From Billgrantia gudaonensis (GTDB taxonomy: Bacteria; Pseudomonadota; Gammaproteobacteria; Pseudomonadales; Halomonadaceae): DNA of 64,000 bases. Where the stretch lies: NCBI RefSeq assembly GCF_900100195.1, contig NZ_FNES01000002.1, positions 248,001-312,000 of the forward strand, in the 5' to 3' direction. Below the pieces are notes generated by a model, which was not told the origin of the DNA, did no database searches, and saw only the letters and a list, made by a program, of their open reading frames with translations. How positions within the stretch are numbered: the stretch's first letter is position 1; every line of letters begins with the position of its first letter. Shown here one piece after another: positions 1-9,043 of this stretch. Position numbers and translations under genes: made by a program.

Positions 1-250
1 TCAGGAGCGCAACGTGAACGTGCCGGGCTCCGAGATCACCGGCACGCGTGGCGGTATCCACAACTCCGTGACCCGAGTGTGTCCCAAGCCGACTCACATG
101 ATCGGCGGCTACGCCCAGCTCGCCTACAGCTTCAACTACTACGGAACCGTCGGCTCCAACCGCGACGAGTTCGTCCTGGTGCGCAAGATGAAGCGCGTCG
201 ACTGGCTCGATGAAGAGGGCAACGACACCGTTCAGGAGGCCGTGAAATGA
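1..250 (+). CDS. narG: Respiratory nitrate reductase alpha subunit, C-terminal fragment
   Basis: This is the last 82 codons of the catalytic alpha subunit of membrane-bound nitrate reductase, the molybdenum enzyme that reduces nitrate to nitrite at the cytoplasmic face of the membrane. The gene enters from the left edge, so its start and active site are not visible. The tail reads through GTRGGIHNSVTRVCPKPTHMIGGYAQ and ends EAVK; the string around FNYYGTVGSNRDEFVLVRK is typical of NarG C-termini. Its stop overlaps the start of narH by 4 bases (ATGA), as expected for a translationally coupled narGHJI operon. Confidence 0.95.
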   Translation, partial: QERNVNVPGSEITGTRGGIHNSVTRVCPKPTHMIGGYAQLAYSFNYYGTVGSNRDEFVLVRKMKRVDWLDEEGNDTVQEAVK

Positions 251-1803
251 AGATTCGTTCCCAGGTAGGCATGGTCCTCAACCTCGACAAGTGCATCGGC
301 TGTCATACCTGTTCGGTGACCTGCAAGAACGTCTGGACCAGCCGCGAAGGCATGGAGTACGCCTGGTTCAACAACGTCGAGACCAAGCCCGGCGTCGGCT
401 ATCCCAAGGAGTGGGAGAACCAGAAGAAGTGGAAAGGCGGCTGGCTGCGCCGCAAGGACGGCAAGATCGAGCCGCGCATCGGCGGCAAGTGGCGGGTGCT
501 GGCGAACATCTTCGCCAACCCCGACCTGCCCGAGATCGACGACTACTACGAGCCGTTCGACTTCGACTACCAGCACTTGCATACCGCCAAGCTGGGCAAG
601 CACCAGCCGGTGGCGCGCCCACGCTCGTTGATTTCCGGCGAGCGCATGCAGAAGATCGAGTGGGGGCCGAACTGGGAGGAGATCCTCGGCACCGAGTTCG
701 CCAAACGCCGCAAGGACGCCAACTTCGAGAAGGTGCAGGCCGACATCTACGGCCAGTTCGAGAACACCTTCATGATGTACCTGCCGCGCCTGTGCGAGCA
801 CTGCCTGAATCCCACCTGCGTGGCGAGCTGCCCCTCAGGCGCCATCTACAAGCGCGAGGAAGACGGCATCGTCCTGATCGACCAGGACAAGTGCCGCGGT
901 TGGCGGATGTGCATCTCCGGCTGTCCGTACAAGAAGATCTACTACAACTGGAAGACCGGCAAGTCCGAGAAGTGCATCTTCTGCTACCCGCGCATCGAGG
1001 CTGGCATGCCTACCGTGTGCTCCGAGACCTGCGTGGGCCGCATCCGCTACCTCGGCGTGCTGCTCTACGACGCCGACCGCATCGAGGAAGTGGCGAGCTC
1101 CCCGGACGAGCGCGACCTCTACCATCGCCAGCGCGAGATCTTCCTCGACCCGAACGACCCGGAGGTGATCGCCCAGGCCAAGAAGGACGGCATCACCGAC
1201 AACGTGATCAAGGCCGCCCAGGAATCGCCGGTCTACAAGCTGGCCATGGAGTGGGGCCTGGCGTTGCCGCTGCACCCCGAATATCGCACCTTGCCCATGG
1301 TGTGGTACGTGCCGCCGCTGTCGCCGATCCAGTCCGCCGCCGAGGCCGGCCAGGTCGAGTACGACGGCGTGCTGCCCAAGATCGAGTCGCTGCGCATCCC
1401 GGTGAAGTATCTGGCCAACCTGCTCACTGCCGGCGAGGAAGCGCCCGTGGTACTGGCGCTCAAGCGCCTGATGGCCATGCGTCTCTACATGCGCGGCAAG
1501 CACGTGGAAGGTCAGGCCGACGCCGGGGTGCTGGAGGAGGTCGAGCTCTCCGAGGCCCAGGTAGAGGAGATGTACCGCTACCTGGCCATCGCCAACTACG
1601 AGGATCGCTTCGTGATTCCCACCAGCCACCGCGAGATGGCCACCGAAGCCTTCCCCGAGCGCGGCGGTTGTGGCTTCAGCTTCGGCGACGGCTGCCATGG
1701 CGAGAGCAAGCCGAGCCTGTTCAACGGTCGCTCCCAGACCACCACCCTGGTCAAGCCGGTGGAAGTCTACGAACCCGAAGCCGAGGAGGCCCGTCATGGC
1801 TGA
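247..1803 (+). CDS. narH: Respiratory nitrate reductase beta subunit (Fe-S)
   Basis: Electron-transfer subunit of nitrate reductase, 518 aa, the usual NarH length. It passes electrons from the heme b subunit NarI to NarG through one [3Fe-4S] and three [4Fe-4S] clusters. The first cysteine cluster (CIGCHTCSVTCKN) lies near residues 16-28. A second set is CEHCLNPTCVASCPSG, and the third is CRGWRMCISGCPYKK, where Trp replaces one Cys as is normal for the NarH [3Fe-4S] site. The start ATG overlaps the narG stop, and the 3' end overlaps narJ by 8 bases. Identification is secure. Confidence 0.97.
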   Translation: MKIRSQVGMVLNLDKCIGCHTCSVTCKNVWTSREGMEYAWFNNVETKPGVGYPKEWENQKKWKGGWLRRKDGKIEPRIGGKWRVLANIFANPDLPEIDDYYEPFDFDYQHLHTAKLGKHQPVARPRSLISGERMQKIEWGPNWEEILGTEFAKRRKDANFEKVQADIYGQFENTFMMYLPRLCEHCLNPTCVASCPSGAIYKREEDGIVLIDQDKCRGWRMCISGCPYKKIYYNWKTGKSEKCIFCYPRIEAGMPTVCSETCVGRIRYLGVLLYDADRIEEVASSPDERDLYHRQREIFLDPNDPEVIAQAKKDGITDNVIKAAQESPVYKLAMEWGLALPLHPEYRTLPMVWYVPPLSPIQSAAEAGQVEYDGVLPKIESLRIPVKYLANLLTAGEEAPVVLALKRLMAMRLYMRGKHVEGQADAGVLEEVELSEAQVEEMYRYLAIANYEDRFVIPTSHREMATEAFPERGGCGFSFGDGCHGESKPSLFNGRSQTTTLVKPVEVYEPEAEEARHG

Positions 1804-2593
1804 AGCCGCACTGCAAATGGCCCAGCCGGAGCCCGGCATGCGCAGCCTGCGCGTGCTGGCCCGCCTGCTGGACTACCCCACCCCCGAGCACCAGGCCGCC
1901 GCCGGTGAGATGATCGAGGTCATCGGCGCCGAGCCACGCCTGGGCGGTGAACTCAAGCGGCGCCTGATGGCGTGGTGTCAGGAGATGGCCGATGGCGATC
2001 TCCTGGAACTGCAGGCCGAATACGTGGCGCTGTTCGACAAGGGTCGCAGCACCTCGCTGCTGCTCTTCGAACACGTCCACGGCGAGTCGCGCGACCGCGG
2101 CCAGGCCATGGTCGACCTGATGAACGAATATCAGGCCGCCGGCTTCGAGCTCGACGCTCGCGAGCTGCCGGACTACCTGCCGCTGTTTCTGGAATACCTC
2201 TCCACCTGCAGCGAGGCGGAGATCGGCCGCTGGCTGGGCGAGATCCGCCATATCCTGGCGCTGCTCACCGCGCGCCTCGAGGAGCGCGAGGCCGACCAGG
2301 CGCTGGTGCCGCGGGCGCTGCTGGCGCTGATCGGCGCCGAGGCCGACGTCGAGCCGCACCGGCCCCAGGTGCGCGACGAGGCGCCGGACGACACTCCCGA
2401 GGCGCTGGATGCGGTATGGGAAGAGGAAGCCGTTCGCTTCTCCGCCGAGTCCGACCAGGACTGCGCGCTGCAGTCCGCCGAGGGACGGCGACTCGCCGAG
2501 CGCAAGAACGTCACGCACAGCGAGGCCGTGCGCATCATGTCACCGGCAGAGGCTCCCGCCCCCTCGGTCGGTCGCAGCCCGTCCGATCGATAA
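1796..2593 (+). CDS. narJ: Nitrate reductase molybdenum cofactor assembly chaperone
   Basis: NarJ is a cytoplasmic chaperone that binds apo-NarGH and is needed for Moco insertion and membrane docking; it is not part of the final enzyme. I place the start at the ATG at 1796 (MAEAALQMAQ), 8 bases inside narH, because NarJ homology begins soon after (MRSLRVLARLLDYPT). An upstream in-frame ATG would lie far inside narH. The 265-aa product contains the family segment LFDKGRSTSLLLFEHVHGESRDRGQAMVDL in two overlapping parts and DYLPLFLEYLS. The C-terminal roughly 50 residues are acidic and low in complexity, as in other NarJ proteins. Confidence 0.93.
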   Translation: MAEAALQMAQPEPGMRSLRVLARLLDYPTPEHQAAAGEMIEVIGAEPRLGGELKRRLMAWCQEMADGDLLELQAEYVALFDKGRSTSLLLFEHVHGESRDRGQAMVDLMNEYQAAGFELDARELPDYLPLFLEYLSTCSEAEIGRWLGEIRHILALLTARLEEREADQALVPRALLALIGAEADVEPHRPQVRDEAPDDTPEALDAVWEEEAVRFSAESDQDCALQSAEGRRLAERKNVTHSEAVRIMSPAEAPAPSVGRSPSDR

Positions 2594-2606
2594 CAGGAGA
2601 ATCGCC

Positions 2607-3290
2607 ATGTTTTCCGAATACCTCACGCACCTGCTCTACGGCTACTACCCGTATCTGGCCGGTACGGTGTTTCTGGTCGGCAGTCTGATGCGCTATGACC
2701 ACGGCCAGTTTACCTGGAAGACCGGCTCCAGCCAGATGCTCTCGTCGAAGAACATGCGTCTGGCCAGCAATCTCTTCCACATCGGCATCATCGTGATCTT
2801 CTTCGGCCACCTGTTCGGGATGCTGACGCCCCACTGGGTCTATGCGCCCTTCCTGAGCGCCGGGGCCAAGCAAGTGGTAGCCATCGTGGTCGGCGGCATT
2901 GCCGGCGTGTTGTGCCTGGTGGGTGGCGCCATGCTGCTGCATCGCCGCATCACCAACCCGCGCGTGCGGGCGTCGTCCAGCGTGATGGATACCCTGATCC
3001 TCGGGCTGATCGTCTTCCAGGCGGCGCTGGGCGTGATCAGCGTGTTCTTTTCGCTGGGCCATCTGGATGGCGAGATGATGATCACCCTCGCCTCCTGGGC
3101 GCAGGCCATCGTGTTCTTCGGCGGCGGGGCGGCCGACTACATGGCCGAGGTGTCGTGGATCTACAGGCTGCATATCTTCCTCGGCCTGACCATCATCCTG
3201 CTCTTCCCGTTCACGCGACTGGTGCACGTGTGGAGCGTGCCGCTGGGCTACATCACCCGGCGTTACCAGCTGGTGCGCAAGCGGGGTTGA
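2607..3290 (+). CDS. narI: Respiratory nitrate reductase gamma subunit (cytochrome b)
   Basis: Membrane subunit of 227 aa that carries two b-type hemes, oxidises quinol on the periplasmic side and anchors NarGH. The start at 2607 (MFSEYLTHLLYGYYP) follows an AGGAG at 2595-2599; a longer in-frame reading from 2409 would run through narJ. About five hydrophobic segments are visible. Candidate heme His residues lie in NLFHIGIIVIFFGHLFG and in IYRLHIFLGL, plus a late His in TRLVHVW. It is the last of the nar structural genes here. Confidence 0.96.
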   Translation: MFSEYLTHLLYGYYPYLAGTVFLVGSLMRYDHGQFTWKTGSSQMLSSKNMRLASNLFHIGIIVIFFGHLFGMLTPHWVYAPFLSAGAKQVVAIVVGGIAGVLCLVGGAMLLHRRITNPRVRASSSVMDTLILGLIVFQAALGVISVFFSLGHLDGEMMITLASWAQAIVFFGGGAADYMAEVSWIYRLHIFLGLTIILLFPFTRLVHVWSVPLGYITRRYQLVRKRG

Positions 3291-3351
3291 TGTCGGCCCA
3301 TTCGTCCAGGCTAGGGCGAGCGCTGATACCACCAGCGAGGGGCGTCGGGGG

Positions 3352-3432
3352 CAAGCCGAAGAGGAGGTCCTTCACCATGGATGGTGAAGGTAGCGCCCAG
3401 GGAAGGGTTCACAGCGCCTCCTCGCAGGCTTG
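3352..3432. repeat. Nested inverted-repeat element in the narI-foldase gap
   Basis: This 81-base stretch folds as three nested arms: CAAGCC (3352-3357) with GGCTTG (3427-3432), GAGGAGG (3361-3367) with CCTCCTC (3417-3423), and an inner near-perfect hairpin CCTTCACCAT (3369-3378) with ATGGTGAAGG (3381-3390). It sits in the only non-coding gap of this operon (3291-3500). The layout resembles dispersed intergenic palindromic elements of gammaproteobacteria, but I saw no second copy in the window, so dispersal in the genome is an inference. It might act as an mRNA processing or stability structure. Confidence 0.6.
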
Positions 3433-3500
3433 TCGACGGATCAGCCCCGAGCGGTGCCGCGAGTCGCGATAGGTTGTTGATCAGGTTCCTGGAGTTGACC

Positions 3501-4322
3501 ATGCAAATGATCGAGATCGAACAGATTCCCGGCGGGGCTGCGCCACCGCCCATCCGGGTCGGCGAGACCGCCATCGGCGAGGCGGACATCGCCCATGAAA
3601 TGCAGTACCACCCGGCGTCCAGCGCCGGCGAGGCGCAGCTGCAGGCCGCGCGTGCCCTGGTGGTGCGCGAGCTGCTGCGCCGGCGCGCGGTGGAGCGGGG
3701 GCTGGTGACCGACGTCGCTGCGGACGAGGGCGACAACGAGGCCGCCATCGCTGCCCTGCTGGAGCAGGAGCTGGACGTGCCGGAACCCGCGGAGGCGGAC
3801 TGCCGGCGTTTCTATGATGCCGATCCGGCGCGTTTCAGCGAACCCACTCGACTGGCGGTTCGCCACATCCTGCTGCCGGCGGCACCGGACGACGCCGAGT
3901 CTCGCGACGCTCAGTACCGCCAGGGCGTGAGCCTGCTCGAAACGCTCCAGACGGTGCCGGAGCGCTTCACCGAGTTCGCCCAGCGCTATTCCGCCTGCCC
4001 TTCGAAGGACGAGGGCGGTGAGCTGGGCTGGCTGGCGCCGGGGCAGACCGTGGCCGAGCTCGATCGCGCCCTGCACCACCTGCCGGAGGGGCTGCACGAG
4101 CGGCCGCTCGCCTCGCGCTACGGTTGGCACCTGGTCAGCGTCGATGCTCGCGTCGAGGGTCGTCAGCTGCCCTTCGAAGCGGTCGTCGAGCGGGTGCGAC
4201 ATACCTTGCGCGAGCAGGCCACGCGCCGGGCGTTGCGCCACTACCTGCTGGCGCTGGAAGCGGAGATCGGTGTCGAGGGGATCGAGCTCGACGACGATGC
4301 CGCCGGTTCACTGATGCAATAG
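3501..4322 (+). CDS. Parvulin-type peptidyl-prolyl cis-trans isomerase (NifM-like)
   Basis: Predicted foldase of 273 aa. The start at 3501 (MQMIEIEQIPGG) has GGAG seven bases upstream; an in-frame ATG at 3381 lies inside the inverted repeat and is unlikely. Residues about 117-220 form a PpiC rotamase domain (RLAVRHILLP, RYSACPSKDEGGELGWLAPGQ, YGWHLVSV), preceded by a helical region as in NifM and SurA relatives. There is no signal peptide, so it is probably cytoplasmic. A parvulin gene next to narI and moa genes also occurs in Pseudomonas, which suggests a role in nitrate reductase folding. That role is an inference. Confidence 0.85.
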   Translation: MQMIEIEQIPGGAAPPPIRVGETAIGEADIAHEMQYHPASSAGEAQLQAARALVVRELLRRRAVERGLVTDVAADEGDNEAAIAALLEQELDVPEPAEADCRRFYDADPARFSEPTRLAVRHILLPAAPDDAESRDAQYRQGVSLLETLQTVPERFTEFAQRYSACPSKDEGGELGWLAPGQTVAELDRALHHLPEGLHERPLASRYGWHLVSVDARVEGRQLPFEAVVERVRHTLREQATRRALRHYLLALEAEIGVEGIELDDDAAGSLMQ

Positions 4323-4332
4323 GAGAGATTCC

Positions 4333-4917
4333 ATGGCCCATGTCCACGCCGGGGCGTCTTTCGTGCCGCTCGGCATTGCCGTGCTCACCGTATCCGATAC
4401 CCGTGGCTATGACCGAGACGGCAGCGGCGACCTGCTCAGCGAGCGCCTGACCGAGGCCGGCCATGCCCTGGTCGAGCGACGTATCGTGCCCGACGACGTC
4501 TACCGCATCCGCGCTGTGGTCTCCAAGTGGGTGGTGCGCGACGACATCCAGGTGATCCTGGTCAACGGCGGAACCGGCTTCACGCCCCGCGACACCACGC
4601 CCGAGGCGCTCATGCCGCTGTTCGACAAGGCCGTGGAGGGTTACGGCGAGCTGTTCCGCCACCTGTCGCTCGCCAGTGTCGGTACCTCCACCATCCAGTC
4701 CCGGGCCGTGGGTGGGGTGGCCAATCGTACCCTGATCTTCGCCATGCCCGGCTCGCCCAAGGCGTGCGCCACCGCCTGGGATGGCATCCTCGCCGAGCAG
4801 CTGGATGCGCGCACCCGACCCTGCAACTTCGTGGCCATGGTGCTGCCTGAAGCGCCGCCTTGTGCGCCACGCGAGGGGCAGTCGACGCCTGACCATGGTC
4901 AAGGAGCCCACCCATGA
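4333..4917 (+). CDS. moaB: Molybdenum cofactor biosynthesis protein B
   Basis: MoaB/MogA-family protein of 194 aa, implicated in adenylylation of molybdopterin before molybdate insertion. It opens MAHVHAGASFVPLGIAVLTV. The nucleotide-binding signature NGGTGFTPRDTTPEAL lies near residues 78-93, and MPGSPKACATAWDGIL near the C-terminus is also typical. It follows the foldase by 10 bases (GGAGAG before the start) and overlaps moeA by 4 bases, so the three genes are probably co-transcribed. Having moaB and moeA beside nar supplies Moco locally to the nitrate reductase. Confidence 0.93.
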   Translation: MAHVHAGASFVPLGIAVLTVSDTRGYDRDGSGDLLSERLTEAGHALVERRIVPDDVYRIRAVVSKWVVRDDIQVILVNGGTGFTPRDTTPEALMPLFDKAVEGYGELFRHLSLASVGTSTIQSRAVGGVANRTLIFAMPGSPKACATAWDGILAEQLDARTRPCNFVAMVLPEAPPCAPREGQSTPDHGQGAHP

Positions 4918-6164
4918 GCTGTGCCACGCTCGCCAAGGGACTGCTCGACCTCGACGTCGCCAGGGCGCGCCTGATTGCCGCGGCCGAGCCGCTTTCCGGC
5001 GAGGAAGTGGTTGCCGTGGAGAGGGCCCGCGGACGGGTGCTGGCCAGCGATGTCGTCGCCCACCTCGACATGCCGGGGGTCGACAACAGCGCCATGGACG
5101 GTTATGCCCTGCGCAGCGCCGAACTGGCGGCGGCCGGTGACGCGGGCTTGCCGGTGGCGCTGCGCGTGCCGGCGGGAGCGGAGGTGGCAGCACTGCCGGA
5201 AGGTGGCTGTGCGCGCATCTTCACCGGCGCGCCGGTGCCCGAAGGTGCCGACTGCGTGATCCCCCAGGAGCGGGTCACGCGTGGCGCGGCGGGGCACATC
5301 CACGTCAGCGGCGAGGCCCGAGCCGGAGCCAATGTACGGCGGCGCGGCGAGGAATATCGGGCCGGTGAGCGGCTGTTGTCGGCGGGTACCCGGCTGGATG
5401 CCGCAGCGTTGGCCATGCTGGCGAGTCAAGGCTTCGCCGAGGTTGCGGTACGTCCACGCCTCAAGGTGGCACTGCTGTCGACGGGTGACGAGCTGATCGA
5501 ACTCGGTATACCCTACGAATCCGGTCGGGTATACAACAGCAACCGGGTGATGTTGCGGGCGTTGCTCGAAGCGGCGCACTGCCAGGTGGTCGACCTGGGC
5601 ATCGTCGCCGACACGCCGGCGGCGCTGCACGACGCCCTGGCTACCGCCCGTGACGGCTCCGACCTGGTGCTGTGCACCGGCGGGGTCTCGGTGGGCGAGG
5701 AGGATCACGTGCGCCCGGTGCTCGAGCGCCTGGGCGGGTTGGTGTTCCACGGCGTGGCGATCAAGCCGGGCAAGCCGTTTGCCTTCGGCTACCTGGACGA
5801 TGGCTCGCCCGAGGGGGTGCCGCTGATCGGCCTGCCGGGTAATCCGGTGGCCTCGCTGGTGGGCTGGCAACTGCTGGCCCTGCCTTTCGTCCACGGCTGT
5901 CAGGGGCGCGCGGTGGGGCCGCTCGAGCGGTTTCCGGTGCGCGCCGGATTCGCACGCCGCGGCGCGCCGGGTCGCACTGAGCTGGTGCGCGTGGTACTCG
6001 ACTGGCAGGGCGGTCATCCGGTCGCCCATCTGGCTGGCGGGCAGGGGTCCCACATGTTGCGGGCAGCCAGCCAGGCTCATGGCTATCTGTTGATGGCTGC
6101 CGATACCGATGTGGAGGAAGGACATGAATACCCCTATCTGCCCGGCGGACAGTTCCACGACTGA
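4914..6164 (+). CDS. moeA: Molybdopterin molybdenumtransferase
   Basis: MoeA inserts molybdate into adenylylated molybdopterin to give active Moco. The 416-aa product has normal family length and features: the domain III signature DMPGVDNSAMDGYALR (residues about 55-70), IFTGAPVPEGADCVIPQE, STGDELIELG and CTGGVSVGEEDHVRP (about 250-265), then a C-terminal domain IV. The start overlaps the moaB stop (ATGA). Its last 41 bases overlap the start of the Crp/Fnr regulator. Cytoplasmic. Family assignment is secure. Confidence 0.95.
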   Translation: MSCATLAKGLLDLDVARARLIAAAEPLSGEEVVAVERARGRVLASDVVAHLDMPGVDNSAMDGYALRSAELAAAGDAGLPVALRVPAGAEVAALPEGGCARIFTGAPVPEGADCVIPQERVTRGAAGHIHVSGEARAGANVRRRGEEYRAGERLLSAGTRLDAAALAMLASQGFAEVAVRPRLKVALLSTGDELIELGIPYESGRVYNSNRVMLRALLEAAHCQVVDLGIVADTPAALHDALATARDGSDLVLCTGGVSVGEEDHVRPVLERLGGLVFHGVAIKPGKPFAFGYLDDGSPEGVPLIGLPGNPVASLVGWQLLALPFVHGCQGRAVGPLERFPVRAGFARRGAPGRTELVRVVLDWQGGHPVAHLAGGQGSHMLRAASQAHGYLLMAADTDVEEGHEYPYLPGGQFHD

Positions 6165-6867
6165 CCTGCTGTTCAAGCCCAAGCAGCTGCGTGAGCTGGT
6201 GCAGGGCGTGCCGTGGCTCGGTGCGCTCGATGATGCCGAAGCGGCGGCACTGCTCGAACATTCCGAGCTCAAGACGCTGAAGAATCGCGAGTGGCTGTTT
6301 CGCCAGGACGCACCGGCGCATTGGCTGTACATCGTCATCAACGGGGCGGTGCGCCTGGCGCGCAGCGCCGGCGATGGGCGACTGGCGACCATTCGCTGCG
6401 TGGAACGCGGCGGCACCCTGGGCGAGCTGAGCATGGTGTCGCGGGGCGGCATCTATCTGTATTCCGCCGAGGCGCTGCGGCGTACCCATGTGCTGGCCAT
6501 CCCCGCCGAGCATTGCCGCGAGATCATGGATCGCCAGCCCGAGTGTCGCGCCGAGTTCATGAGTCGCCTGGCGCTGGAGCTCACCGAGCGCCTGGAGGAC
6601 CTGGCGCTGCTCACCCAGGCCGATGCCATGTCGCGGCTGGTGAGCTACATCCTTCGCCAGCTGCCGGTGGGCCGCAGCAAGAGCCCGCGGGTGGTCCGTC
6701 TGTCGATTCCCAAGCGCTGGCTGGCGGCCCAGCTCGCCATGACGCCGGAAACCCTGTCGCGGCTGCTGGCCAAGCTGCGTGACAGCGGCGCGATCAACAT
6801 CGATCGCCAGCGACTGGTGGTGCTCGACGAGCAGAAGCTGCGCGACATCATGCTCACCGACGACTGA
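6124..6867 (+). CDS. Crp/Fnr-family transcriptional regulator (DNR-like)
   Basis: A 247-aa two-domain regulator: an N-terminal cyclic-nucleotide-binding fold (LFRQDAPAHWLYIVINGAV ... GGTLGELSM) and a C-terminal winged helix at residues about 194-224. The recognition helix contains ETLSRLL, matching the E-x-x-S-R pattern of FNR-type proteins that bind TTGAT-N4-ATCAA. The N-terminal Fe-S cysteine cluster of FNR is absent, which points to the DNR/NNR branch responding to NO, often through heme. I choose the ATG at 6124 because it follows GGAAGGA; it lies inside the end of moeA. Position suggests control of denitrification genes. Confidence 0.85.
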   Translation: MNTPICPADSSTTDLLFKPKQLRELVQGVPWLGALDDAEAAALLEHSELKTLKNREWLFRQDAPAHWLYIVINGAVRLARSAGDGRLATIRCVERGGTLGELSMVSRGGIYLYSAEALRRTHVLAIPAEHCREIMDRQPECRAEFMSRLALELTERLEDLALLTQADAMSRLVSYILRQLPVGRSKSPRVVRLSIPKRWLAAQLAMTPETLSRLLAKLRDSGAINIDRQRLVVLDEQKLRDIMLTDD

Positions 6868-6918
6868 CGGCCGCGCGACTGCCGTGCCCGTTGGCGTCCG
6901 ACCACGAGGAAAGGCCGC

Positions 6919-7926
6919 ATGACTTCGACCCCGCGCGAGCCCGCCCTGATCGACGGCTTCGGCCGCACGGTGCGTTACCTGCGCCTCTCGGTCACCGACC
7001 GCTGCGATTTCCGCTGCGTCTACTGCATGGCCGAGGAGATGACCTTCCTGCCCCGCGCCCAGGTGCTCACCCTGGAGGAGATGGCCACGCTGTGCGCGGC
7101 CTTCGTCGAGCTCGGCGTGGAGAAGATCCGCCTCACCGGCGGCGAGCCTCTGGTACGCCGCGGCATCGAGACCCTGGTCGAGCGGATCGGCGCGCTGGAG
7201 GGGCTGGCCGATTTCGCCATGACCACCAACGGGGCCGGCCTGGCGAAATACGCTCGCCAGCTATACGACGGTGGCCTTCGCCGACTCAACGTCAGTCTCG
7301 ATACCCTCGATCCGGCACGGTTTCGGGCGCTGACGCGCACCGGCGAACTCGGCCGGGTGATCGACGGCATCCGCGCCGCGCGGGATGCCGGCTTCGCGCG
7401 CATCAAACTCAATGCGGTGATCCTCAAGGGGCGCAACGACGACGAGATTCTCGACCTGGTCGAATTTGCGCGCACCGAGGGTGTGGACATCAGCTTCATC
7501 GAGGAGATGCCGCTGGGTCAGGGCATCGGTCACGACCGTGCCGAGACCTTCTGCGGTAGCGACGAGGTGCGCGCACGCATCGAGGTACGTCATCCCTTGG
7601 TGCCCACCACCGAGACCACCCTGGGGCCGTCGCGCTACTACCGCATGGCCGACAGCGATTCGCGGATCGGCTTCATCTCGCCTCACAGTCACGACTTCTG
7701 CGGTGCCTGCAACCGCGTGCGCGTCACCGCCGAGGGCCGATTGCTGTTGTGTCTGGGCAACGAGCACTCCGTCGACCTGCGCGCGGTGCTGCGTCGCCAC
7801 CCCGGCGACAGAGAACGCCTCAAGTCGGCCATCGTCGCCGCCATGGCCAAGAAGCCCGAACGCCACCACTTCACCACCGACGGCGACGTCCAGGTCGTGC
7901 GCTTCATGAACATGACCGGCGGTTGA
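6919..7926 (+). CDS. moaA: GTP 3',8-cyclase (radical SAM)
   Basis: Catalyses the first step of molybdopterin synthesis, radical rearrangement of GTP to 3',8-cyclo-GTP. The N-terminal [4Fe-4S]-SAM cluster is CDFRCVYC (C29, C33, C36). The second cluster is formed by CGAC plus a Cys 13 residues further on (C261, C264, C278), as in E. coli MoaA. The protein ends MNMTGG; the terminal Gly-Gly is functionally required in MoaA. At 335 aa it is full length. It follows the Fnr-like regulator by 51 bases, with AGGAAAGG before the start. moaC, moaD and moaE are not in the window. Confidence 0.96.
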   Translation: MTSTPREPALIDGFGRTVRYLRLSVTDRCDFRCVYCMAEEMTFLPRAQVLTLEEMATLCAAFVELGVEKIRLTGGEPLVRRGIETLVERIGALEGLADFAMTTNGAGLAKYARQLYDGGLRRLNVSLDTLDPARFRALTRTGELGRVIDGIRAARDAGFARIKLNAVILKGRNDDEILDLVEFARTEGVDISFIEEMPLGQGIGHDRAETFCGSDEVRARIEVRHPLVPTTETTLGPSRYYRMADSDSRIGFISPHSHDFCGACNRVRVTAEGRLLLCLGNEHSVDLRAVLRRHPGDRERLKSAIVAAMAKKPERHHFTTDGDVQVVRFMNMTGG

Positions 7927-7986
7927 GCTTGCCGCCATGACGAAATTTCCCGATTCTTGTGGCTTTGCGACCTGTCGGGAGAAACC

Positions 7987-8940
7987 ATGCTCAATCCGCG
8001 TGCCCTGGCCTATCTGGGTGAGGTGATCCGGCGCGGTTCGCTGCGCAAGGCGGCGACCCACCTGGCCATCGACGCCTCGGCGATCAGTCGTCAGTTGAAG
8101 GGGCTCGAGGAGGAGCTCGGCGTGGCGGTGGTCGAGCGTTACGGCAATGGCGTGCGCGCCACACCGGCCGGTCGCCTGCTGGTCGATCACTACCATGCCC
8201 AGCGCACCGCCGAAGAGGCGGTGCTGTCGCAGCTCATGGCCCTGCAGGGGCTGGAACGCGGCGAGGTACGCATCGCCGTGGGCGAGGGCTTCATCAGCGA
8301 TCTCATCTCGGCGCCGCTGCAATCCTTCATGGCCGCCTTTCCCGGCATCGAACTCGAAGTGCTGATGGCCGGGGTCAACGAAGCCATGGCTCTGGTCAAG
8401 GAAGGGGAGGTGGAGCTGGCGCTGCTCTATGCACCGCCCGTCGATCCGTTGATCCAACCCCACGTCGAGACCCGCCAACCGCTGGATTTGATCGTCCCAC
8501 CGGCGCACCCGCTGCTGACGCTCGGGCGAGCGGTCGGGCTGGGCGACCTGGCCGAATGGCCGCTGGGGCTCATGGACAACTGCTTCGGCATGCGTCAGAT
8601 GGTCAACCAGGTGGCCCAGCAGGAACGGGTGCACCTGCGCGCACGGCTGCGTACCAATTCGGTGGCGGTGCTCAAGAATTTCGTGCGCTCCGGCATCGGC
8701 GTCACCTTCATGCCGGAGCTGACGGTAATGGAAGAGGTGCGCCAGGGCGACATCCGGGTACTGCCTCTATCCCATCCAGCGCTCAGTGGCGCCCGTGCCC
8801 AGATCGTCAGCCGGGCCGGGCGTGAGCTGACGGTGGCCGCCCAGGCCTGCGTCGACCATCTGCGACGCGGGATGCGCTTCCTCAATGCCGATGCGCCGCG
8901 GCTGCTGGACGAGCAAGCGTTGTCGTCAATGCAACGCTAA
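7987..8940 (+). CDS. LysR-family transcriptional regulator
   Basis: A 317-aa LysR regulator. The start at 7987 (MLNPRALAYLGEVIRRGS) puts the winged helix at the very N-terminus (LRKAATHLAIDASAISRQLKGLEEELG) and has CGGGAG upstream. The C-terminal two-thirds is a periplasmic-binding-protein-like effector domain. It lies 103 bases before the TRAP transporter on the same strand, so it may control uptake of that transporter's substrate; the ligand cannot be read from sequence. Confidence 0.87.
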   Translation: MLNPRALAYLGEVIRRGSLRKAATHLAIDASAISRQLKGLEEELGVAVVERYGNGVRATPAGRLLVDHYHAQRTAEEAVLSQLMALQGLERGEVRIAVGEGFISDLISAPLQSFMAAFPGIELEVLMAGVNEAMALVKEGEVELALLYAPPVDPLIQPHVETRQPLDLIVPPAHPLLTLGRAVGLGDLAEWPLGLMDNCFGMRQMVNQVAQQERVHLRARLRTNSVAVLKNFVRSGIGVTFMPELTVMEEVRQGDIRVLPLSHPALSGARAQIVSRAGRELTVAAQACVDHLRRGMRFLNADAPRLLDEQALSSMQR

Positions 8941-9043
8941 GCGAATTGCATCGTCAACGGATCAATGGCTAGCCTGCAAAGGGCGATATCTTCCACGGCC
9001 AGGCGCCCTGAGTGCGCCGCCCGACAACAACAAGGAGTTGCCG

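Noticed and set aside
291..1913. Long open frame of 540 codons on the plus strand overlapping narH
   Set aside because: It is a frame shadow of narH: Arg/Pro/Ala-rich, without domains, and the other frame contains all NarH cysteine motifs.
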